Part shown: positions 33,589 to 41,870 of the stretch, in pieces | Numbering within the stretch: position 1 is the first letter of the stretch | Layout of the letters: the number at the start of each line of letters is the position of its first letter | Source of the DNA: Paenibacillus phocaeensis | Lineage (GTDB): Bacteria > Bacillota > Bacilli > Paenibacillales > Paenibacillaceae | NCBI RefSeq assembly: GCF_900021165.1 | Contig: NZ_FCOQ01000023.1 | Location: forward strand, 1 to 57,905 | Reading direction: 5' to 3' | Length of the DNA stretch: 57,905 nt | The notes under the pieces: model-generated | Seen by the model: the letters and a program-made list of their open reading frames with translations, nothing else | Databases searched by the model: none | What the model was told of the DNA's origin: nothing | Program-made: the position numbers and the translations under genes

Positions 33589-34491
33589 ATGAAGAAGAAC
33601 CGTCTGGGCTCCTCCGACCTGATCGTCAGCGAAATTGGACTTGGCTGCATGTCGCTCGGGACGGAGGAGTCGAAAGCGATCGGTCTGATCCACGAAGCGC
33701 TGGACCGGGGCGTTAACTTTCTGGATACCGCCGATTTGTACGACGCCGGAACCAACGAAGAAATCGTCGGCAAGGCCATCAAAGGACGCCGAGACCAGGT
33801 CATCCTGGCAACCAAGGTAGGCAACCGCCGGATACCGGGTCAGGAAGGCTGGAGCTGGGATCCCTCCAAGGCATATATCCGCTCTGCAGTCAGAGACAGC
33901 CTGCGCCGGCTGGGTACCGACTATATTGATTTATATCAACTGCATGGCGGGACGATCGAAGATCCGATTGACGAAACCATCGAAGCGTTCGAACAGCTCA
34001 AACAGGAAGGTCTTATCCGTGAATACGGGATTTCTTCCATACGCCCCAATGTGATACGTGAATATGTCTCCCGCTCCTCGATCGTCAGCGTCATGAACCC
34101 CTACAGCATCGTGGATCGGCGCGGCGAAGAAGCCGTATTTCCTTTGCTTCAGGAGCATCAGATCCGCGTTATCGCCCGAGGCCCGTTAGCCAGCGGTGCG
34201 CTGGCGGCTCAGCGCGAACCGGTCAAGGGCGTACTCGATTACGAGCTGAACGAGCTTATGGACCTGCGGCGAGCGCTGCAAGAACTGGAACGGCCGGAAC
34301 GCAGCTTAACGCAGCTGGCCATCCGGTATTCGTTAGCCCATCCGGTTGTAGCTGTGACCATCCCCGGCGCCAGCTCGCGCGAGCAGTTGCTGCAGAATCT
34401 TGCCGCAGCCGATGCGCCGGAGTTAAGCCCCCGGGAAGTCGAGTTGATTCGGCGCGTTAGTAAAGCGAATCAATATACGTTACATCGTTAG
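33589..34491 (+). CDS. Aldo/keto reductase
   Basis: A 300-residue NADPH-dependent oxidoreductase with an (alpha/beta)8 barrel. The catalytic tetrad is complete: Asp46 and Tyr51 in FLDTADLYD, Lys76 in LATKVG and His119 in YQLHGG. The C-terminal cofactor segment is TIPGASSREQLLQN. It resembles the YghZ/Tas-like (AKR11-12) branch by its short loops. Substrate is unknown, probably reactive aldehydes. AAAAGGAG precedes the ATG by about 8 nt. It is followed by a good terminator and is a single-gene unit. Confidence 0.92.
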   Translation: MKKNRLGSSDLIVSEIGLGCMSLGTEESKAIGLIHEALDRGVNFLDTADLYDAGTNEEIVGKAIKGRRDQVILATKVGNRRIPGQEGWSWDPSKAYIRSAVRDSLRRLGTDYIDLYQLHGGTIEDPIDETIEAFEQLKQEGLIREYGISSIRPNVIREYVSRSSIVSVMNPYSIVDRRGEEAVFPLLQEHQIRVIARGPLASGALAAQREPVKGVLDYELNELMDLRRALQELERPERSLTQLAIRYSLAHPVVAVTIPGASSREQLLQNLAAADAPELSPREVELIRRVSKANQYTLHR

Positions 34492-34499
34492 CCTGAACG

Positions 34500-34534
34500 A
34501 AGAAAGCCGACCGCACGAAGCAGCCGGCTTTCTT
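34500..34534. terminator. Terminator between the aldo/keto reductase and the secreted protein gene
   Basis: AAGAAAGCCG (from 34500) and CGGCTTTCTT form a strong stem around an interior partly palindromic loop. Both strands have T-rich outer arms; it serves two convergent genes. Confidence 0.7.
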
Positions 34535-34547
34535 GGCTAAGTCAAGA

Positions 34548-35705
34548 TTATTGAACAGGTACCCATTCGATTGCCCAATCGGTAGCCAATCGATTCAAGG
34601 CGTCGGCTTGAATGTACAACCGATCTTCGATAACCTTGGCGTTCGATGGATTCACTTGAACGGATTGTTTCCCTGTCGAAACGGTATAACTGAAGGACTT
34701 CCCATTTTTATCTTCCCCCTGCTTCACCTGCCAGTTCTGAGCTTCAGAAACAGGGCGAATCGGAACATACAACTTCCGGTCGAGGCCAAAAAAGACGAAC
34801 GGCAAGGCGATTTTCGTACCGTTTACCGTCAGATTGGCATCCCCCTTCTGAACGTACTCGAGCGCCTTGACCGGCAACTTCTCAAGTTCCAAATCCGCAG
34901 GAACCTCAGGTGCTTTCGTCTGAATCGGAACCGGCAATGGGTCATAGAAATTTTTGACTTCCTGATCCGTGACGCTCCGCACCTTTCGAGTCCTCACATC
35001 GTAGAGATACGGCTTACGGGCGGGTTCATTATAGGTCAACAGCAGTTGTCCCTCTTGTTCGTCATAACCCAGCAAAGAAGCCAGCAACAATCGATGTGTT
35101 TCAAGCGTATCCGGATTCAGACGTACGATTTCATTCTGCTTGGCCGCCTCGCTGTATCGTTCCATGAGCAGGGTGCCGTCCGGAAGCCAGTAGGTGACCG
35201 GCCATTCTCCGCCATCAGAAACCAGTCGAATCACGCCGTTCTGGTTGTTTTTCACGAACAAAGCCACCCGCTTGGAAGAAGAACCTTCGAAATAAATCAC
35301 TTTTCGAACCCCAAACTTGCCGCTTGGGGAGTTCTGATATCCGGTCTTCCCTACCAACCGGTCTGCGGACGTATCCAGGTAGACTTCGCTGAACGGAGGC
35401 GGATTTAATCCCTGCGTCAATACACGCACATAGGGACTCATTTCGTCGCCCCACAGATCGCTGACGGTATCGGGAAGCACATACCAAGTCCCGTCCTCTG
35501 TCCAGGACAAAACCTTCCGCTCCGATTTTCCGTCATCTGCCGTTAAATAGGCATTATAGTAAGCTTCTTTCGTATCCGGGTTCGTATAGGCATGGTAAAA
35601 CTCCGCCTCTGCGGCAGCAACCGGGTTCGCGGTCATGATCCAGGCGAGCGTTGTCGCCAACGCGCCGTAAACCGCCGGCCGCAGCCGAATTTTGCCTAAC
35701 TTCAT
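34548..35705 (-). CDS. Secreted protein with C-terminal copper-amine-oxidase-N-like repeat domain
   Basis: 385 residues with an Ala-rich signal peptide (1-32, ending NPVAAAEA). The middle (about 40-250) has repeated beta-strand segments with Trp/Tyr such as VTYWLPDGTLLMERY and PYLYDVRTRKVRSV, which suggests a propeller-like or WD40-like body. Residues about 290-385 (LPFVFFGLDRKLYVPIRPVSEAQNW ... LYIQADALNRLATDW) resemble the Cu_amine_oxidN1/stalk domain common in Paenibacillus cell-surface proteins, which binds the wall and not copper. No catalytic motif seen. Function unknown. Convergent with the aldo/keto reductase; upstream 35706-35839 shows no clear element. Confidence 0.7.
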   Translation of the reverse strand: MKLGKIRLRPAVYGALATTLAWIMTANPVAAAEAEFYHAYTNPDTKEAYYNAYLTADDGKSERKVLSWTEDGTWYVLPDTVSDLWGDEMSPYVRVLTQGLNPPPFSEVYLDTSADRLVGKTGYQNSPSGKFGVRKVIYFEGSSSKRVALFVKNNQNGVIRLVSDGGEWPVTYWLPDGTLLMERYSEAAKQNEIVRLNPDTLETHRLLLASLLGYDEQEGQLLLTYNEPARKPYLYDVRTRKVRSVTDQEVKNFYDPLPVPIQTKAPEVPADLELEKLPVKALEYVQKGDANLTVNGTKIALPFVFFGLDRKLYVPIRPVSEAQNWQVKQGEDKNGKSFSYTVSTGKQSVQVNPSNAKVIEDRLYIQADALNRLATDWAIEWVPVQ

Positions 35706-35839
35706 TCTCGTTTCTCCTTTCTTGCTAATCTATAAAGTATAGACGGCGTATCCAGGAAAAAGTTCCCCTCCTTGCCTTTAACTAACTCTATAACAAATGA
35801 ATTGCTGCAAAAGTGCCTAGTTGGACACACAAACCTCCA

Positions 35840-35869
35840 TCATATAACCTCCCATGCAGAGACATACTA
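35840..35869 (+). promoter_or_regulatory. Sigma-G-like promoter of the DUF3231 gene
   Basis: TCATA (35840-35844), an 18-bp spacer, then CATACTA (35863-35869). The forespore sigma-G consensus is GHATR-N18-CATNHTA, so the -10 is perfect and the -35 misses only its first base. Predicted start about 30 bp before the ATG. Confidence 0.55.
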
Positions 35870-35909
35870 CGCATAGCAAGGTAATTTGAAAAAGCAAAGG
35901 AGAATCTTC

Positions 35910-36416
35910 ATGGGTGTGTTAGACGGCAATCCGAAGCACGAGCCGATGCATTACGGCGAAATATTTACCATTTGGGAAAGCTCGATGGCGGCCAAAATGA
36001 CTTTGTCCTGCTATCAGCTGTTCACGTATCATGCCGGCGATAAGGATCTCAAGGAGATTCTGAAGGATCTGATGGATCAAGCCAAGCTGGAGATTAAAGA
36101 ATTGGACAAGCTGTTAACGGACAATGGGATCACCCCTTCCCCGATGCTGCCGGAGCGGCCGGAAGTGAAGCTGGAGGATATCCCTCCAGGCGCCAGATTT
36201 GCCGATCCGGAAATCGGGGCAAAACTCGCCATGGATACCGCCACTTCCTTGGCCGGCTGCAGCGGGGCGATGGGGTTATCGATCCGTGAGGATATCGGTG
36301 CGTTGTATGCCAAATACCATGCGACCAAAACCGCACTAGCATTAAGGATCTTGCGCATGAGCAAAGACAAAGGCTGGTTGATTCCCCCACCGCTGCTTGT
36401 CAAAAAACCGGAGTAG
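35910..36416 (+). CDS. DUF3231 family protein
   Basis: A 168-residue helical protein without signal peptide. It matches the DUF3231 family by its N-terminal part HYGEIFTIWESSMAAKMTLSCYQLFTYHAGDKDLKEIL and the later ATSLAGCSGAMGLSIREDIGALYAKYHATKT. The fold is expected to be a four-helix bundle like the spore coat CotF/ferritin-like relatives. The ATG at 35910 is preceded by AAAGGAG. The sigma-G-like promoter supports expression in the forespore. Molecular role is not known. A perfect 14-bp terminator hairpin follows. Confidence 0.8.
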   Translation: MGVLDGNPKHEPMHYGEIFTIWESSMAAKMTLSCYQLFTYHAGDKDLKEILKDLMDQAKLEIKELDKLLTDNGITPSPMLPERPEVKLEDIPPGARFADPEIGAKLAMDTATSLAGCSGAMGLSIREDIGALYAKYHATKTALALRILRMSKDKGWLIPPPLLVKKPE

Positions 36417-36421
36417 GACCC

Positions 36422-36455
36422 AGTAAGGGAGAATCCAACATGATTCTCCCTTACT
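36422..36455. terminator. Bidirectional terminator
   Basis: AGTAAGGGAGAATC and GATTCTCCCTTACT form a perfect 14-bp stem around CAACAT, with TTATAT after it on the forward strand. It serves the DUF3231 gene and, read the other way, overlaps the ComB-like stop codon. Confidence 0.8.
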
Positions 36456-37146
36456 TTATATGCTCCCGTTCAATGACAGGGACCCCGTCATGGATCGCCA
36501 CCTTCATCACAAAATCGGACGGGCATTCCCGCAAGCACAGCTCCATATCTTCAGGCCAAAATGCCGGCTGCTCCGGGTCAAAAAACTTGGCGGCCGCCTC
36601 CGATCGGCGAATCCGCTCCAGCGTTTGCGCCGCGGTGGGCTGTCCGTCTCCCCGCAGAATACCGGCGATATATTCTGCGCAAGCTAGATCGTCATCACCG
36701 GACGGATGCGAAGCGATGAGATGCATCGACGGCTCGGGGCGCCCCCCCATCAACCGGCTTTTGATCCATGCTGCCGTCGTGGCGGCATTGGAAAATCCCG
36801 TAACGAATATCTGCTTGGCATTCAGGGAATTCAATGTGGCTTCCACCCCGTTGGTTGTTTTCTGAATCAGCGTTTTCCCGGAGAGGTCCGCTTGCGCGAT
36901 CCGTGCAGGCGAATTATCTAAATCAAAACCCGGAATAGGTAAACCACTGATTTCACCCGCCAGCAGATGATCCGGATGGCCCCTTTTGAAGCGAAACGCC
37001 TCTTCCAGCGAACCGGCCAAAATAATCCGGTTTGCTCCCTGAATAAATGCGTAATGTGCCACCGTAAAGGCGCGGATCACATCGATCACCACATGGATCT
37101 CCGCATCTGCCAGCCGGTGGTTATTCCCCTGTACGATTTGGATCAT
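36451..37146 (-). CDS. comB: 2-phosphosulfolactate phosphatase, ComB family
   Basis: 231 residues, matching ComB (YitC in B. subtilis). Family blocks are VVIDVIRAFTVAHYAFIQGA, LLAGEISGLPIPGFDLDNSP and KTLIQKTTNGVEA. It removes phosphate from 2-phospho-3-sulfolactate, a Mg2+-dependent reaction, to give sulfolactate, a major solute of Bacillus spores. The ATG at 37146 has GGGTAGGGG before it; a short upstream extension in frame is not needed. ComA, the preceding enzyme of the pathway, is encoded 1.6 kb away on the other strand with an MFS exporter-like gene between. No CoM pathway genes (comC-E) are present, so sulfolactate is probably the end product. Confidence 0.88.
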   Translation of the reverse strand: MIQIVQGNNHRLADAEIHVVIDVIRAFTVAHYAFIQGANRIILAGSLEEAFRFKRGHPDHLLAGEISGLPIPGFDLDNSPARIAQADLSGKTLIQKTTNGVEATLNSLNAKQIFVTGFSNAATTAAWIKSRLMGGRPEPSMHLIASHPSGDDDLACAEYIAGILRGDGQPTAAQTLERIRRSEAAAKFFDPEQPAFWPEDMELCLRECPSDFVMKVAIHDGVPVIEREHIK

Positions 37147-37292
37147 GTTTCCCCTACCCTTCTGCAATGAACAATATCAGCTTATGCCCGACAGGTGGGG
37201 GGCCGTGCTTAACTGATGCATACCCGATTTCCGAATGACAAATAATGAACATATCCTTTAGGTTCTTACTTCAACGCTGAGGAGCTAAACCA

Positions 37293-38603
37293 ATGAATAA
37301 CACCAAATCACGGAAAAGGCTGCACATTGCGTTCCAGAGCGATATCTCTCTGCCCGAGGAGGAAGCGGCCGAACCATCAACGGAGAAAACGAAAACCTCG
37401 GAGCAAAACGAATCGAAAGGACGGATTTGGGAGTTTGTGGCCATCGCCACGATTCCGATCGTGCTGGTATTCGGGAACTCGATGCTGGTGCCGGTTTTGC
37501 CGGAAATGCAGCGCCAGCTGGGAATCAGCAAATTTCAAAGCAGCTTGATTATTTCGATCTTCTCCTTAGCCGCCGGCCTGTTCATTCCGGTGATCGGTTA
37601 TCTGTCCGACCGTTTTGGACGCAAGAAAATCATCATTCCGGCATTGATCGTCTATGGCGGTGCCGGGGTTCTGGCCGGTTTTGGCGCGATTTGGGACTCG
37701 TATGCCGTCATCATCACGGCTCGGGCCATTCAGGGGATGGCTGCGGCGGGAACGGCACCTATCGCCATGGCATTAGTCGGGGATTTGTACAAAGGCGGGA
37801 CCGAGAGCAAAGCCTTGGGCCTGATTGAGGCTTCCAACGGCGTCGGCAAGGTGCTTAGCCCGATTATAGGGTCCTTACTGGTGCTGATTGTTTGGTATGC
37901 CTCGTTTTTCGCATTCCCCGTGTTCTGCGCCTTGTCTTTGCTGGCCGTCCTGTTTCTGATCAAGGAACCCAAGCTGGGCGAACCCCAAAAGTTAAAGGCT
38001 TACGTTCATAAAATCGGGCAAATTTTCCGCAAAAAAGGAAGCTGGTTGATCACCTGCTTTTTCGCCGGGTCATTGGGACTTTTCATTTTATTTGGAGTTC
38101 TGTTTTACTTGTCCAACACCTTGGAAGATGCGCCTTACCATATCGACGGGGTCCTTAAGGGCGCCATTCTGGCGATCCCCCTGCTCGGCATGGTGATCAC
38201 TTCCTATACGACAGGCAGCTTGATCAAGAAGAAAGGGCTGCTGATCCGCTGGCTGATGAATATCGGACTGGTGATGATGACCCTGTCGCTGGCGGCAACG
38301 ATCTTCTTCTTTAAGAACATTTATGTATTTATCGGTTTGCTGACGGTCAGCAGCATTGGAACCGGCTTGCTTCTGCCCTGCCTGAATACGATGATCACCG
38401 GTTCGGTCCAAAAAAGCGAACGCGGCATGATTACCTCGCTGTACAACAGCTTGCGCTTTTTGGGCGTTGCCTTTGGTCCCCCCCTATTCGGGTGGATGAT
38501 GGACATCTCCGACCGCGTCGTGTTCATCAGCGTGTCCAGCTTGTCTTTGGTTACGTTGGGACTGGTATTTTTCCTGATCAAGCCTCCTCGTCAAATCAAC
38601 TGA
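37293..38603 (+). CDS. MFS transporter, DHA1-like (candidate sulfolactate exporter)
   Basis: 436 residues with twelve helices after an acidic hydrophilic tail of about 45 residues. MFS signature blocks: GYLSDRFGRKKIIIP between helices 2 and 3, ARAIQGMAAAGTAPIAMALVGDLYKGG, and GLIEASNGVGKVLSPIIGSLL (DHA1 motif C). It belongs to the drug:H+ antiporter group. In B. subtilis an MFS gene (yitG) accompanies the yitC-yitD sulfolactate genes; the same association here suggests transfer of sulfolactate to the forespore or export. This is inference from context. GAGGAG precedes the ATG. Confidence 0.85.
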   Translation: MNNTKSRKRLHIAFQSDISLPEEEAAEPSTEKTKTSEQNESKGRIWEFVAIATIPIVLVFGNSMLVPVLPEMQRQLGISKFQSSLIISIFSLAAGLFIPVIGYLSDRFGRKKIIIPALIVYGGAGVLAGFGAIWDSYAVIITARAIQGMAAAGTAPIAMALVGDLYKGGTESKALGLIEASNGVGKVLSPIIGSLLVLIVWYASFFAFPVFCALSLLAVLFLIKEPKLGEPQKLKAYVHKIGQIFRKKGSWLITCFFAGSLGLFILFGVLFYLSNTLEDAPYHIDGVLKGAILAIPLLGMVITSYTTGSLIKKKGLLIRWLMNIGLVMMTLSLAATIFFFKNIYVFIGLLTVSSIGTGLLLPCLNTMITGSVQKSERGMITSLYNSLRFLGVAFGPPLFGWMMDISDRVVFISVSSLSLVTLGLVFFLIKPPRQIN

Positions 38604-38713
38604 TCATTCACCATGAATTGGTAAATTTATGGGCACCTGCTGCGGCTGATTCGCATATGATGCCTATGTCATCGGTGAAACGATAAGTCAATAGGAAACG
38701 AGGAGATTCCAGT

Positions 38714-39577
38714 ATGAAGAGTACCTTACGTGCCGTATGGCCTGCCGAGTTGTTTGATCCGAGCGGACGGCGTCAATCGGTTGAGCCCAAAGAGAGCTTG
38801 CCGGAGCTGCCGGTTACCGGCACGGGCTTGACAATGGTCATCGATAAAGGACTCGGGCGGACCGCCTTTACGGATTTCATTGAACTGGCCGCGGGTTACG
38901 TAAATTGCATCAAATTGGGGTTCGGCACCGCCCCGCTCTACAGCACCGAACTGTTGATGTACAAGATCAACCTTGCCAAGCAGCAAGGCATCATGGTGAT
39001 GCCTGGTGGAACCTTGCTGGAGACGGCGGTTCAACAGGATGTGGTCTCGGAATTCTTTAATACCATCTGCCGGCTTGGCTTTAACGGCATTGAGGTGTCG
39101 GACGGCACCATTGAGCTCCCCCGCAAACGTCGTACGGAATTGATTCAAGAAGGCAAAAGCAGGGGCTTGCGTGTCGTCACCGAATTTGGTAAGAAATTAT
39201 CCGGCTCCTTAATCGATGCGACCCATTTGGCGGAAACCCAGGAGGCCGATCTTGAAGCCGGTGCCGAATTGATGACGGTCGAAGCCCGGGAATCCGGGAT
39301 GGGCGTGGGCATCTTCGATGAGCAAGGTGAATGCCGCCAGGATATATTGGACAATATCCTTAAGTTTGTCCCTGATACGACAAGGCTGATGTGGGAAGCT
39401 CCGCTGAAGCATCAACAGGTGCTGCTGCTGCGGAAATTCGGCGCGGGCGTTCACTTGGGCAATATTCAGCCGCAGGATATTCTGTCGCTGGAAACGATGC
39501 GGCGGGGACTTCGTCAGGATACGTTTGAATTCGGCATCCGGTCGAAGCCCGCCGAAGAATGTATTTATGTGATTTAA
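38714..39577 (+). CDS. comA: Phosphosulfolactate synthase, ComA family
   Basis: 287 residues, a TIM-barrel enzyme that adds sulfite to phosphoenolpyruvate to give (2R)-phospho-3-sulfolactate. Typical segments are VIDKGLGRTAFTDFIELAAGYV, IKLGFGTAPLY, NGIEVSDGTIELP and LMTVEARESGMGVGIFD, with WEAPLKHQQV near the C-terminus. It matches YitD of B. subtilis and archaeal ComA. AACGAGGAG precedes the ATG. It works with the ComB-like phosphatase at 36451-37146. The gene name should not be confused with the competence regulator ComA. A perfect stem terminator follows. Confidence 0.9.
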   Translation: MKSTLRAVWPAELFDPSGRRQSVEPKESLPELPVTGTGLTMVIDKGLGRTAFTDFIELAAGYVNCIKLGFGTAPLYSTELLMYKINLAKQQGIMVMPGGTLLETAVQQDVVSEFFNTICRLGFNGIEVSDGTIELPRKRRTELIQEGKSRGLRVVTEFGKKLSGSLIDATHLAETQEADLEAGAELMTVEARESGMGVGIFDEQGECRQDILDNILKFVPDTTRLMWEAPLKHQQVLLLRKFGAGVHLGNIQPQDILSLETMRRGLRQDTFEFGIRSKPAEECIYVI

Positions 39578-39586
39578 CTTAGAAAA

Positions 39587-39622
39587 AAAGCGATTAAACA
39601 GCCGTTCCTGTTTAATCGCTTT
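39587..39622. terminator. Bidirectional terminator
   Basis: AAAGCGATTAAACAG and CTGTTTAATCGCTTT form a 15-bp perfect stem around CCGTTC. A T-run follows on the reverse strand (from the A-run at 39583-39589) and TTTTC on the forward strand. It serves ComA and the convergent NarK-PAS gene. Confidence 0.9.
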
Positions 39623-39640
39623 TCCCTTCCTGGCCAGCCT

Positions 39641-41143
39641 TTATCTCTCCGATTTCGCATCCGGAAGCTCGGAGAACGTCCCCACATAATGAATATCCTC
39701 TCCGGTCTCATCTTTTACAGCGCTGATGTTCAACCATTGCCGATAGATTTCGCCGTTCTTGCGTTTATTCCAGATTTCGCCCTGCCACATGCCGGATTCC
39801 TTGATGCTCTTCCACATGCGCACATAAAAATCAGGAGCTTGCCGATTCGCACGCAAAATGCTTGGCTTCTGACCGAGGGCTTCCCGCTCATTAAACCCGG
39901 TTACCGCCGTAAACGCCGGATTCACCGCCACAATCGTGCCTTTCGGGTCCGTCACCAAAATGCCCTGTGCCGTATTGTTGAAGACCTCCGAAGATAAGCT
40001 CAGCTTATCGGAGTAGATCATCCAGAGCACAAGAATCAAGCTGGCCAGCGCTACTTGCGACAACAGCATAAAGCCGATGGAATACTGGCCGGTCACCGAA
40101 TGGATGTAGGACAGCAGCAGCGGCGGGAAGAATCCGCCCAAGCCGCCCATCATCGAGACGATCCCGTTGACGATCCCCGCCTGCTTGTTGAAATATTGCG
40201 GGACGAGCTTAAAGATCACCCCGTTGCCTGTTCCCGCAACCATGGCGATGACGAGGCAGCCAACCGTATAGAGGGGAAATGTCGGAGAGAAAGCCAGCAC
40301 GATCGCCGCTAACGTGAAGCCTGCAAATACGACAATCAGCAGCATCAAGGCATTAAACCGGTCCGCCAGCCATCCGCCAACCGGACGCATAAACGTGGCC
40401 AGCGCGATAAAACCCGCGGTGCGCATTCCCGCATCCACTTTGGTCAGATCAAAATTCGTCACCAGGAAATTGGGCAGATACACGGTGAAGGCGACAAACG
40501 AACCAAAAGTAATAAAGTACAAGAGAGAGAACAGCCAAAGCTTTTCGTTTTTGTATACCCCTTTGATTTGCTCCATCATCGCCGTTTTCACTTTCGGTTC
40601 CTTGCGGTCCCCGAAGAAGAGATTCAGCGCTGCAAAGATCAGCAGAAGGATCAAATACAGCTTCACCGTCGCCGACCAGCCTATTTGCGTGGCGATAACC
40701 GGCGCGGAGAACGAGGTCACCGCAGTCCCGAGATTCCCCAGACCATACACGCCGTTAACCAGGCCGTGGCGCTCTTTCGGATAATATTTCGGCAGCGAGG
40801 TCACGCCTACAGAGAACACGGCCCCGCCAATCCCGAGGAACAACCCGCCAATGATCAGATCTACATACGTACTTGCTTCACTGATGTAATACACCGGAAA
40901 TAGCAGCAGAATAAAGCTGATCAAGAAGACGATCCGCGCCCCGAAGATGTTGGCATAATACCCGATCGGGATACGGAGTACGGAACCCAAGACGACGGGA
41001 ATCGCCGTAATGATCGCGACCTTGTCGGGAGGAATGGAAATATCGTCGCCCATAAACGACAGGAGCGAGGAGATAATGACCCACACCATAAAACCGACAA
41101 TCAGATTTAAGGTTTGCAATGGTAATTGAACTTTTCTTATCAA
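39641..41143 (-). CDS. narK: NarK-type nitrate/nitrite transporter fused to a C-terminal PAS domain
   Basis: 500 residues. The first 377 are a NarK/NasA-type MFS transporter with twelve helices, including GGLFLGIGGAVFSVGVTSLPKYYP and the nitrate-signature-like VAGTGNGVIFKLVPQYF. It imports nitrate or exchanges it for nitrite. The last 115 residues form a PAS domain (EVFNNTAQGILVTDPKGTI, NPAFTAVTGF, GMWQGEIWNKRKNGE) in the cytoplasm. NarK proteins normally stop after the twelfth helix (about 390-400 residues), so this is a fusion. No output domain follows the PAS. The TTG at 41143 is chosen for AAGGTGAT upstream; GTG at 41152 is an alternative. Its promoter carries two palindromes shared with narG, so expression should follow nitrate respiration. 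Confidence 0.88.
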   Translation of the reverse strand: MIRKVQLPLQTLNLIVGFMVWVIISSLLSFMGDDISIPPDKVAIITAIPVVLGSVLRIPIGYYANIFGARIVFLISFILLLFPVYYISEASTYVDLIIGGLFLGIGGAVFSVGVTSLPKYYPKERHGLVNGVYGLGNLGTAVTSFSAPVIATQIGWSATVKLYLILLLIFAALNLFFGDRKEPKVKTAMMEQIKGVYKNEKLWLFSLLYFITFGSFVAFTVYLPNFLVTNFDLTKVDAGMRTAGFIALATFMRPVGGWLADRFNALMLLIVVFAGFTLAAIVLAFSPTFPLYTVGCLVIAMVAGTGNGVIFKLVPQYFNKQAGIVNGIVSMMGGLGGFFPPLLLSYIHSVTGQYSIGFMLLSQVALASLILVLWMIYSDKLSLSSEVFNNTAQGILVTDPKGTIVAVNPAFTAVTGFNEREALGQKPSILRANRQAPDFYVRMWKSIKESGMWQGEIWNKRKNGEIYRQWLNISAVKDETGEDIHYVGTFSELPDAKSER

Positions 41144-41199
41144 ATCGATCACCTTTTTCCAAATTGACTTTCTGAATAACCATCGAATTCCCCACCCGT

Positions 41200-41264
41200 A
41201 TTTTAGCCGATTCCCTGATCGAGCCTGAATAGGGTTTTCCCCCGTTCGCCCCGGGAAACTCCCT
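41200..41264 (-). promoter_or_regulatory. narK promoter with two candidate NreC sites
   Basis: A -10 TAAAAT (41200-41205) without a proper -35. The palindromes AGGGTTTTCCCC (41231-41242) and GGGAAACTCCCT (41253-41264) lie upstream, 22 bp apart, two helical turns. The nearer is centred 43.5 bp from the predicted start, the place for a class II activator. The same spacing is seen at narG. Confidence 0.6.
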
Positions 41265-41283
41265 AACGGACCGATTTAGACAC

Positions 41284-41320
41284 AAAAAAGCCCATAAGCA
41301 TCGGTTGATGTTTATGGGCT
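41284..41320 (-). terminator. Terminator of the nar-nre operon
   Basis: On the transcript AGCCCATAAACATC and GATGCTTATGGGCT (one mismatch) pair around AACC, followed by TTTTTTGTG. It lies 18 bp after the hemerythrin gene. Confidence 0.88.
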
Positions 41321-41337
41321 GCTCATTGAACAGGAAT

Positions 41338-41856
41338 CTATTCAACAATCAGGGTGTACAGCTCCTTATTCAACTGCTCTTGTTCTGTCAGTTTCATCAC
41401 CTGTCCGGTCATCGGAAACAACACGGTTTCCTCCTTGACGAAATGCACCGTCAAAATCTCGAACGCTTCGCCCGCATCTCTGGATAAAACCCTCATCTCT
41501 TCCAGCGTAAACTCGCCGTTCGCATAATGAAGAAAATGGTCAAGGTAAGCTAAGATTTCCTCATGCTCCTGCTCGATCGAAACGATCGGTCCCTGATCGT
41601 ATCCGATCTTTTTCCCTAATCGTTGAAAAAAATAAGCCTCTTCTTTGTGAAAATGCTTGCGCAAAGGAGATTTGAAATCGCTCAGCAGCCCGCGCAATCG
41701 GGCGAATTGGGACTTTGCCGGCTCGATTGTATAGCGGTCATTTTGAAAGTCTAGCACAATGGAATGCCAATCATTCATTAAGCTGGCCAAATACCGATGC
41801 TCATTCTCCAGAATACGCATGGCGGGCAATTCGCTCAGCAGTGTTCCTTGTTCCAT
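41338..41856 (-). CDS. Hemerythrin HHE-domain protein
   Basis: 172 residues, all helical. The HHE ligand set for a di-iron site is visible: ENEHRYL, the HFHKEE pair in helix 2, EQEHEEI in helix 3 and HFVKEETVLFP in helix 4. Such proteins bind O2 or NO, or repair iron clusters (RIC/YtfE-like). It starts 14 bp after nreC with GGAGGCTGGGGAC before its ATG, so it is the last gene of the nar-nre operon. A role against NO made from nitrite, or in guarding the Fe-S enzymes, is inferred from context. There is no N-terminal ScdA domain. Confidence 0.85.
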   Translation of the reverse strand: MEQGTLLSELPAMRILENEHRYLASLMNDWHSIVLDFQNDRYTIEPAKSQFARLRGLLSDFKSPLRKHFHKEEAYFFQRLGKKIGYDQGPIVSIEQEHEEILAYLDHFLHYANGEFTLEEMRVLSRDAGEAFEILTVHFVKEETVLFPMTGQVMKLTEQEQLNKELYTLIVE

Positions 41857-41870
41857 GTCCCCAGCCTCCG

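Noticed and set aside
34533..35408. 291-residue forward frame opposite the secreted protein gene
   Set aside because: Starts inside the terminator region, has no ribosome site, and the reverse-strand frame has a proper signal peptide.
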